A stretch of 15,555 nucleotides of DNA from NCBI GenBank assembly GCA_900757235.1, contig CAAENB010000083.1, positions 1 to 15,555 of the forward strand, in the 5' to 3' direction. The notes below the pieces were generated by a model, which searched no databases, had not been told where the DNA came from, and saw nothing but the letters and a program-made list of their open reading frames with translations. The number at the start of each line of letters is the position of its first letter. The first letter of the stretch is position 1. Positions 9,755-15,555 of this stretch are shown piece by piece. Both the position numbers and the translations under genes were made by a program. Source of the DNA: an uncultured Collinsella sp. GTDB lineage: Bacteria; Actinomycetota; Coriobacteriia; Coriobacteriales; Coriobacteriaceae.

Positions 9755-9912
9755 TAAGACTATCCTACGGTCTATACATCCACAGCGCGGCGGCAATGCG
9801 GCGAACAGCCCCGCAACACCCGCCAACGGCAGACGAGGACCGCCCAGCACGGATGCCGGCCACGTTAGACCACGAGATCTTCCCACCCAACCTCGCGGTC
9901 GTCGCCGTTACA

Positions 9913-10250
9913 TGTTACAGATTGAGATGTTGAGACCACAGGCGCACGTTCGTCTCGATCTGTAACAGTAGGAGGGGAATTGCGGTCCTACGTGTTACAG
10001 ATCAAGACGTTAGCCCGTCGGGTTATTCGTATGTCTCGTTCTGTAACAGTTAGCTGATGATTTGGGTTCTAGATGTTACAGATCAAGACAAACCTTCCGG
10101 TGGATTTTGAATGTCTTGATCTGTAACAGTAAGAGGGGTTTTGGGACCCTAGATGTTACAGATCGAGATTGAAGTCGGGGAGGGACCCCTGTGTCTCGAT
10201 CTGTAACATCTAGACCCGGATTCCACTCCCACCTGTTACAGATTGAGATG
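9913..10250. repeat. Alternating inverted-repeat array, 80-bp period, nine 17-nt arms
   Basis: Left arms start at 9913, 9993, 10074, 10154 and 10234 (steps 80, 81, 80, 80). Right arms, in reverse orientation, end at 9967, 10048, 10128 and 10208. The arm consensus is TGTTACAGATYRAGAYR; TGTTACAGA and the AGA at arm positions 13-15 are invariant in all nine. Unit 3 is a perfect 17-bp stem, unit 4 has 15 perfect pairs, and units 1 and 2 have two or three wobbles or mismatches. Units 3 and 4 covary (CAAGA/TCTTG against CGAGA/TCTCG). Loops between arms are 21, 22, 21 and 21 nt and unrelated in sequence. Linkers between units are exactly 25 nt each. The fifth unit has only its left arm (10234-10250). 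No protein frame fits. It lies between two divergent genes. Function is unknown: candidates are an operator or iteron array, a string of RNA hairpins, or a repeat family specific to the lineage. Confidence 0.92.
9968..10233. repeat. 25-nt linkers of the inverted-repeat array
   Basis: The linkers lie at 9968-9992, 10049-10073, 10129-10153 and 10209-10233; the spanned interval also includes units 2-4. Linkers 1 and 3 are alike (GTA.GAGGGG..TTG.GG..CCTA). Linkers 2 and 3 both end CTAGA next to the following left arm. Linker 4 is related only when reverse-complemented, since it begins TCTAG next to a right arm. In linker 1, GTAGGA (9968-9973) pairs with TCCTAC (9986-9991), so neighbouring units can also form an alternative hairpin across the linker. 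Confidence 0.6.
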
Positions 10251-10322
10251 TTTGTGTCCGCGCCAGCCCCGCGCCTAGCCGTGGTCCCATATAAACAAAC
10301 CCCGTGGTAAACTTGACCGAAC

Positions 10323-10328
10323 TATAAA
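10323..10328 (+). promoter_or_regulatory. Possible -10 box of the zinc-ribbon gene
   Basis: TATAAA lies 22 nt upstream of the ATG. A second TATAAA lies at 10290-10295. No well-placed -35 is seen for either. The ribosome site GAAAGG (10335-10340) is 9 nt before the start. Confidence 0.3.
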
Positions 10329-10349
10329 TATTCCGAAAGGTACACCTCA

Positions 10350-10781
10350 ATGTCCAAGTACATCTCCGAGCTCATGTCGCCGCAGCTTATGGGCGTCGTC
10401 TATGCCTTCGTTGGCTTTATCATCGCCCTGTATGTGCTGTCGGTCGTCTATGTGTTCATCGACGCTCGCCGCCGCGGCGCCAGCGCCTACGTGGCATGGG
10501 GCATCATCGCCCTCATCCCGTTTGTAGGCCTCATTGCCTACCTGGTCCTGCGCCCGCACTCCTATGCGTCCGACCGCGAGGAGCAGGAGCTGGACATGGC
10601 TCTGCGCGAGCGCCAGCTTGCCCAGTACGGCACCTGCCCGCAGTGCGGCGCGCCCATCGAGAAGGACTTCGTCGTCTGCCCGGTGTGCGATACCCAGGTT
10701 CGTAACGTATGTCCCAGCTGCCATCGCCCGCTCGATGCGCACTGGAAGGTCTGCCCCTACTGCCGAACTCGCATCCAGTAA
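10350..10781 (+). CDS. Small membrane protein with C-terminal double zinc ribbon
   Basis: The 143-residue protein has two predicted membrane helices, about residues 12-36 and 46-67, joined by FIDARRRGAS; the second reads AWGIIALIPFVGLIAYLVLRP, the style of the PLDc_N (phospholipase-D-nuclease N-terminal-like) two-helix domain. A charged stretch (70-90) leads to two zinc ribbons with eight cysteines in pairs: C96/C99, C110/C113, C121/C124 and C135/C138. Related proteins are common in Actinobacteria and are of unknown function. By topology, the ribbons probably face the cytoplasm and may bind a protein or nucleic acid partner; that is inference. It is transcribed alone, away from the flavoprotein operon, immediately after the inverted-repeat array, and is followed by a GC-rich hairpin. 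Confidence 0.88.
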   Translation: MSKYISELMSPQLMGVVYAFVGFIIALYVLSVVYVFIDARRRGASAYVAWGIIALIPFVGLIAYLVLRPHSYASDREEQELDMALRERQLAQYGTCPQCGAPIEKDFVVCPVCDTQVRNVCPSCHRPLDAHWKVCPYCRTRIQ

Positions 10782-10877
10782 CGCATCCATCGCCGGGCCG
10801 GCCACAAGCCACGGGCACGCTGTAAGCCACGCGCGCCCCGCAGTCTCACCCCACACGATGAAGCATGCGTAGAAAAT

Positions 10878-10908
10878 CGCCCGCCGTGCCATTAAGGTGC
10901 GGCGGGCG
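10878..10908 (+). terminator. GC-rich hairpin after the zinc-ribbon gene
   Basis: A 13-bp stem (10878-10890 with 10896-10908, two G-T wobbles) closes an ATTAA loop, about 97 nt after the stop. The tail CTTGTAT has few T residues, but the stem is very strong. It ends one base before the thrS -35 box. Confidence 0.6.
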
Positions 10909-10909
10909 C

Positions 10910-10937
10910 TTGTATACCAAGGCAACCTGCCTATAAT
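10910..10937 (+). promoter_or_regulatory. Promoter of thrS
   Basis: TTGTAT (10910-10915) and a perfect TATAAT (10932-10937) are separated by 16 nt, a good housekeeping sigma promoter. Transcription would start near 10944, giving a leader of about 63 nt. Confidence 0.75.
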
Positions 10938-10980
10938 GATGCAAGTTAAAACGCCGAGCGCATCGCACGCACTTGCATCA
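10937..10980 (+). promoter_or_regulatory. Inverted repeat spanning the thrS start site and leader
   Basis: TGATGCAAGT (10937-10946) is perfectly complementary to ACTTGCATCA (10971-10980), with a 24-nt interior. The left arm overlaps the end of the -10 box and the expected start of transcription, so it could be a DNA operator or, if the RNA starts a little earlier than predicted, a 5'-terminal RNA hairpin. It stops 10 nt before the AGGAG ribosome site. No T-box core motif is present. Confidence 0.45.
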
Positions 10981-11006
10981 GGCATCCGAGAGGAGAAAAC
11001 ATACCC

Positions 11007-12770
<1,764 letters not shown>

Positions 12771-12792
12771 GGCAAACTTCACAACAATTAAC

Positions 12793-12828
12793 AAAGGCGA
12801 CCGTCCTCAAAGGGCGGTCGCCTTTTTT
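12793..12828 (+). terminator. Intrinsic terminator of thrS
   Basis: An 11-bp perfect stem, AAAGGCGACCG (12793-12803) with CGGTCGCCTTT (12815-12825), extended by CCT/AGG, is followed by a T-run to 12828. A textbook rho-independent terminator. Confidence 0.95.
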
Positions 12829-12840
12829 CATGCCCGAATA

Positions 12841-12869
12841 AAAAAGCCGCTGGTTAAGCGGCTTTTTTT
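12841..12869 (+). terminator. Second tandem terminator
   Basis: AAAAAGCCGCT (12841-12851) pairs perfectly with AGCGGCTTTTT (12857-12867) around GGTTA, followed by more T residues. A-rich and T-rich flanks make it able to act from both strands. It insulates the polysaccharide locus that follows from thrS. Confidence 0.93.
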
Positions 12870-12882
12870 GTTGCACAAAAAG

Positions 12883-13004
12883 GTACAGGTTTTTGTATCT
12901 TTCGACAGACGACATTATACGAGCAATTAATCAGCGTTTGCCCAGATTACGCAAAATGTACTGCTAGTAGGTACATCTCCATACCCCTCTACAAAAACCT
13001 GTAC
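12883..13004 (+). promoter_or_regulatory. Long-range inverted repeat upstream of the NusG paralog
   Basis: GTACAGGTTTTTGTA (12883-12897) is perfectly complementary to TACAAAAACCTGTAC (12990-13004), 92 nt apart; wobble and A-T pairs extend it by about four. The left arm overlaps a possible -35 box (TTGTAT 12893-12898, 17 nt before TATACG 12916-12921). The interior holds ATGTAC/GTACAT (12956-12961 with 12971-12976). It may be a pair of operators or a large leader stem; which depends on where transcription starts. Confidence 0.6.
12893..12921 (+). promoter_or_regulatory. Possible promoter of the polysaccharide locus
   Basis: TTGTAT (12893-12898) and TATACG (12916-12921) are 17 nt apart. Transcription would start near 12928, leaving a leader of about 168 nt before the NusG paralog. 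The -10 is only a fair match. Confidence 0.4.
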
Positions 13005-13053
13005 TTTTGCGACTGCGCATAGCTGCGAGCGAGAAGCCTGTTCTAAACGCCCC

Positions 13054-13077
13054 TGCATTTGCGTGGATCGCAAAGCA
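13054..13077 (+). promoter_or_regulatory. Small leader hairpin next to the ribosome site of the NusG paralog
   Basis: TTTGCG (13058-13063) pairs with CGCAAA (13069-13074) around TGGAT, continued by TGC/GCA with one bulged A. It ends 3 nt before the AGAGGGGG ribosome site. LoaP-type antiterminators are known to bind a hairpin in their operon leader, so this is a candidate recognition site; that link is inference. Confidence 0.4.
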
Positions 13078-13095
13078 AAAAGAGGGGGCGAGAAC

Positions 13096-13686
13096 ATGGA
13101 GCAGACGGCACGGCGCCAAGAGCAGCTGCCGGGCGCATTTAACTGCGCCACCACCAACAGCCAGCACGGCCGCGTCCGCTGGTATCTGGTCCACACCCCC
13201 CATGGAAAAGAGCGCGAGACCTGCGAAAAGGTCCGCCGAATTATCCCGCACGAGCTGATGCAGAACGCTTTTGTGATGCAAAAGGAGTTCTGGTTTAAGC
13301 GGGACGGTGCCTGGTCGCTCCAAACCAAACCCATGTACAAGGAATATTTCTTCGTCGCCACGCACGATGTCGCAGCGCTTGATAGGGCCCTGGCCCAGCT
13401 GAGCTTTGGCTGCCGCATCGCCGGCAGTAGGGAGCGGGCGTACATGCCCATGCCGGACGATGCGCAGGATTGGTACCGCAGCGTGTTGGATGACGACGGT
13501 GTGGTGCGCAACAGCGTGGCGCGCATAGAAGACGGCGTGTTGCACATAGAGCAGGGTCCCTTGGTGGGGCAAGAGGCCCGTGTAAAGAAGATCGATCGTC
13601 ATAAGCGCTGGTGCCTGGTGGACGTGGGCGATGGTGGCTCCACATTTAGGGAGCTGCTACCGCTTGACGTGCCCAGCAAAACGTAA
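13096..13686 (+). CDS. NusG-paralog transcription antiterminator (LoaP/UpxY type)
   Basis: The 196-residue protein has a NusG N-terminal (NGN) domain from RWYLVHTPHGKERETCEKVRRIIP (residues 28-51) to about 115, including the family-like KPMYKEYFFVATHD strand and loop, then a linker, and a C-terminal KOW segment, GPLVGQEARVKKIDRHKRWCLVDV (154-177). NusG paralogs of this kind bind RNA polymerase and carry it through long polysaccharide or antibiotic operons. Being the first gene before a sugar transferase, a glycosyltransferase and rfbA fits that role well. The ATG at 13096 has AGAGGGGG 7 nt upstream; an in-frame GTG at 13063 would add 11 residues but lacks such a site. Whether it is closest to LoaP, UpxY or RfaH cannot be settled here. 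Confidence 0.88.
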   Translation: MEQTARRQEQLPGAFNCATTNSQHGRVRWYLVHTPHGKERETCEKVRRIIPHELMQNAFVMQKEFWFKRDGAWSLQTKPMYKEYFFVATHDVAALDRALAQLSFGCRIAGSRERAYMPMPDDAQDWYRSVLDDDGVVRNSVARIEDGVLHIEQGPLVGQEARVKKIDRHKRWCLVDVGDGGSTFRELLPLDVPSKT

Positions 13687-13732
13687 GGGAGACGTTGCAC
13701 CGGCAAATTACTTGGTTTTTGGATTCATAGAT

Positions 13733-13740
13733 GGGGGGGG
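13733..13740 (+). repeat. G8 homopolymer tract upstream of the sugar transferase
   Basis: Eight G residues follow AT at 13731-13732, forming an ATG directly on the tract. That ATG is out of frame with the sugar transferase at G8 but would be in frame at G9 or G6. A small hairpin, TCCTG/CAGGA (13741-13754), follows. Such tracts are prone to slipped-strand change. Confidence 0.6.
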
Positions 13741-13768
13741 TCCTGGGGACAGGAACGTAAGTTTTATT

Positions 13769-14470
13769 GTGGCTGCTAAAGAAGTAACAGAGAGTTGTAC
13801 ATCAACGGTTGGTGCGCTGGCTTTCAATCAGATAAAGCCGAGCGGTACGCTTGGGTATCGCATCGTCAAGAGGCTGTTTGACCTTGTGTTTAGTCTTATG
13901 GCGATCGCTATTTTATTCATTCCAGTGGGTCTTGTGTGCGTCCTGATTTGTCTAGAGTCTCCGGGTAGTCCCTTGTACACCCAGGAGCGAATTGGCAAAA
14001 ATGGCAAGGTCATTAAGATCTTTAAGCTGCGCAGCATGGTTGCCGATGCTGGCAATGTTCAGAAGTATTTAAATTTTGAGCAGCTGCATCAGTGGGAAAT
14101 TGAGCGCAAGGTCGATAACGATCCGCGCATCACTAAGGTCGGGCAGTTTATTCGTAAGTGCTCTATCGATGAGATGCCGCAGTTTCTTAATGTTTTAAAT
14201 GGTGATTTATCCGTTATCGGTCCTCGTCCCATTACGCGTGATGAACTCGAAATGCATTTTTCTGATGAGGATAAGGTTGTATTTCTTTCGGTTCAACCTG
14301 GAATTACCGGGTTATGGCAGGCGACGGATCGCAACGATGCGTCATTTGAAAGCGGTCTGCGCCAAAAAATCGAATTGCATTACGTGCGGAACCGTTGTTT
14401 CCGAATGGATTGGAAGTGTTTTGCTGGCACTTTCGGCGCCATGTTTGGCAAGGAGAGGACGGGCCGATAG
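13769..14470 (+). CDS. Undecaprenyl-phosphate sugar-1-phosphate transferase
   Basis: This polyprenyl-phosphate sugar transferase (Bac_transf / PF02397 family) of about 233 residues puts the first sugar phosphate on undecaprenyl phosphate, starting capsule or exopolysaccharide repeat-unit synthesis at the inner membrane. One hydrophobic helix, FDLVFSLMAIAILFIPVGLVCVLI (37-60), precedes the catalytic domain with SPLYTQERIGKNGKVIKIFKLRSM, the SIDEMPQFLNVLNGDLSVIGPRP signature (132-154), and VQPGITGLWQ. It is the short, single-helix form. The start is uncertain: GTG 13769 is used here but has no good ribosome site. The frame is open back to ATG 13631 inside the NusG paralog, TTG 13712 is another option, and a one-base change in the G8 tract would bring ATG 13731 into frame. 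Base composition is AT-richer than the housekeeping genes. The stop abuts the next start. Confidence 0.85.
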   Translation: MAAKEVTESCTSTVGALAFNQIKPSGTLGYRIVKRLFDLVFSLMAIAILFIPVGLVCVLICLESPGSPLYTQERIGKNGKVIKIFKLRSMVADAGNVQKYLNFEQLHQWEIERKVDNDPRITKVGQFIRKCSIDEMPQFLNVLNGDLSVIGPRPITRDELEMHFSDEDKVVFLSVQPGITGLWQATDRNDASFESGLRQKIELHYVRNRCFRMDWKCFAGTFGAMFGKERTGR

Positions 14471-15339
14471 ATGGAAATATCCGTCATCATTCCGACTCTT
14501 AATGCTGAGCATGAAATCGATGGGCTTTTAATTGCCCTCGAACACCAGTCTATTCAGCCGGTTGATATCCTTATCGTTGATTCCGCTTCGGAAGATAAAA
14601 CTATAGAGCTGGTCCGGCAGCACAAAAGAGTCCGCCTTCTGAAGATTGATCGCCAGGATTTCAACCACGGCACCACAAGAGACATGGCACTAAGGGAGTC
14701 GAGGGGTGACTTTGTATGCTTCCTTACCCAAGATGCTGTGCCTGTTTCTGATGATTACCTGGAGCGGCTTGTTGCTCCCATGCTTGATGATTCCGATATC
14801 GCTCTCGTAAGCGGCAGGCAGCTGCCTAAGGCGGATGCCCGACGTTTTGAACAACTGGTGCGTGGTTTCAACTATCCCGACCGGCCATCCGTTCGTTCCA
14901 AATGTGATCTCGAGAAACTCGGTATTAAGACTTTTTTGCATCTGATGCCTGTTCCGCTTATCGACGAACTGCATATCTCAAATGCGGCGGATTCGAGCAC
15001 GTTAACACCAACGAGGACATGCTCATGGCGGCAAGGTTTATCGCCTCAGGGTTGAAGGTGGCTTACGAGCCGCGTGCAGAGGTCTATCACTCGCATAACT
15101 TGACGCCATCCCAACAGTTTGCCCGCAACCGCGCTGTTGGCTTCTTTCTCGAAACGCATGCAGACGAACTCATGCATGCAAGTGAGATTGGTGAAGGAAG
15201 CCGGCTCGCCAAGATGGTTTCGTCGCAACTTCTACGAGAGGGAAATCTTGGCGAGTTCGTTGCTTTCGGAGTCGATTGCTGCGCCCGCCTTCTCGGAAAT
15301 CGCGCTGGCCGCAGGGCAGCAAGAAATGAAAGGTTATAG
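14471..15339 (+). pseudogene. Family 2 glycosyltransferase (rhamnosyltransferase-like), frame broken at a T6 run
   Basis: The N-terminal part is a clear GT-A fold: MEISVIIPTLNAEHEIDGLL, then ILIVDSASEDKT, FNHGTTRDMA, and GDFVCFLTQDAVP with the DxD-like QDA. The frame read from 14471 runs to 15055, but after KTF (about 14935) it encodes unrelated residues. The family continuation, ASDACSAYRR...GGFEHVNTNEDMLMAARF, is found one frame back and stays open to 15339 (...HSHNLTPSQQFARNRAVGFFLE...). Joining the frames at the T6 run (14932-14937) gives 289 residues, the normal length. The site reads T-TTT-TTG in the original frame, a -1 slippery heptamer. So this is a disrupted gene, a phase-variable gene, a programmed frameshift or a sequencing error. 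The ATG abuts the previous stop and AAGGAG lies 14 nt upstream. It is AT-richer than the core genes. Confidence 0.85.
14932..14938 (+). other. Slippery heptamer T-TTT-TTG in the glycosyltransferase gene
   Basis: Zero-frame codons are ACT TTT TTG CAT. A -1 slip gives TTT TTT GCA, exactly the frame that encodes the conserved C-terminal half. The run is six T residues; seven would restore the frame without slippage. No obvious stimulatory Shine-Dalgarno or strong downstream stem was identified by eye. Confidence 0.6.
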
Positions 15340-15342
15340 CCA

Positions 15343-15555
15343 ATGAAAGGCATCATCCTCGCCGGCGGGTCCGGCACGCGCCTGTACCCGCTCACGCTCG
15401 TGACCTCCAAGCAGCTGCTGCCGGTCTACGACAAGCCCATGATCTACTACCCGCTCAGCACCCTCATGCTGGCGGGCATCCGGGACATCCTGGTCATCTC
15501 CACGCCGACCGACCTGCCCAACTTCGAGCGCCTGCTCGGGGACGGCTCGCGCTAC
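15343..15555 (+). CDS. rfbA: Glucose-1-phosphate thymidylyltransferase, N-terminal part
   Basis: The first 71 residues are visible; the gene runs off the window. MKGIILAGGSGTRLYPLT is the nucleotide-binding signature of the nucleotidyltransferase family, and SKQLLPVYDKPMIYYPLSTLMLAGIRDILVIST is specific for RfbA/RmlA, which makes dTDP-glucose from dTTP and glucose-1-phosphate, the first step of dTDP-rhamnose synthesis in the cytoplasm. AAAGG lies 9 nt before the ATG, and the preceding glycosyltransferase stop is 3 nt away, so the two are in one operon. It is strikingly GC-richer than the two genes before it (nearly all third positions G or C), which suggests a different history from the cassette next to it. 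Confidence 0.96.
   Translation, partial: MKGIILAGGSGTRLYPLTLVTSKQLLPVYDKPMIYYPLSTLMLAGIRDILVISTPTDLPNFERLLGDGSRY

Noticed and set aside
9583..9933. 116-codon plus-strand frame at the left edge of the array
   Set aside because: It begins inside the GlpA-like gene on the opposite strand and ends in repeat DNA; no start signal or family resemblance. In 9755-9912 I see no gene and no clear structure.
9913..10250. CRISPR array
   Set aside because: The repeats alternate in orientation, the arm is only 17 nt, linkers are partly conserved, and no cas gene is in the window.
9913..10250. Integron attC sites
   Set aside because: The units carry no gene cassettes and no integrase is nearby; the R-box core motif is not evident.
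13695..13730. Tiny TTG-started frame (LHRQITWFLDS) after the NusG paralog, preceded by AAGGGAG
   Set aside because: The ribosome-site-like sequence may reflect coupling to the next gene, but eleven codons with a TTG start and no comparative support are not enough to call a gene.

Overview
The window looks like a chromosomal segment of a high-GC actinobacterium of the class Coriobacteriia, most like Collinsella. This is an inference from GC-rich codon use, the clpX-valS-folC gene order, and the gut-anaerobe style flavoprotein operon and capsule locus; no database search was possible. The core genes are GC-rich. The capsule genes at the right end are visibly AT-richer, apart from the last one.

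Layout. (1) 1-4957, plus strand: 3' end of clpX with a strong terminator, then valS behind a leader hairpin, then folC. A 99-nt nested hairpin lies between valS and folC. (2) 4958-5303: a gene-free convergent junction packed with three inverted repeats. (3) 5304-9722, minus strand: an M24 Xaa-Pro peptidase, and upstream of it a tight three-gene operon reading 9722 to 6521. It encodes a GlpA-like FAD oxidoreductase with a C-terminal BFD-type [2Fe-2S] domain, an NAD(P)/FAD oxidoreductase, and a DUF1667 CXXC protein. These probably form a glycerol-3-phosphate (or related 2-hydroxyacid) dehydrogenase complex. A perfect 15-bp dyad lies just upstream of the operon. (4) 9723-10349: a 627-bp gene-free divergent region holding the most striking feature of the window, an array at 9913-10250. 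It has nine copies of a 17-nt arm (TGTTACAGA...) in strictly alternating orientation with an 80-bp period. The inner loops (21-22 nt) are fully variable and the linkers (exactly 25 nt) are partly conserved. (5) 10350-12770, plus strand: a small two-TM double-zinc-ribbon protein, then thrS lacking the usual TGS domain, closed by two tandem terminators. (6) 12870-15555, plus strand: the start of a surface-polysaccharide locus. It has a structured leader, a NusG paralog (LoaP/UpxY type), an undecaprenyl-phosphate sugar-1-phosphate transferase, a family 2 glycosyltransferase whose frame is broken at a T6 slippery run, and the start of rfbA (dTDP-glucose synthesis).

How the genes fit together: clpX, valS, folC and thrS are housekeeping genes. 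The flavoprotein operon is a self-contained redox unit. At the right end, the NusG paralog probably allows RNA polymerase to read through a long capsule operon in which the sugar transferase loads the first sugar on the lipid carrier, the GT2 adds another, and RfbA begins dTDP-rhamnose supply. Two homopolymer tracts (G8 at 13733 and T6 at 14932) sit exactly where a one-base slip would change the reading of capsule genes.
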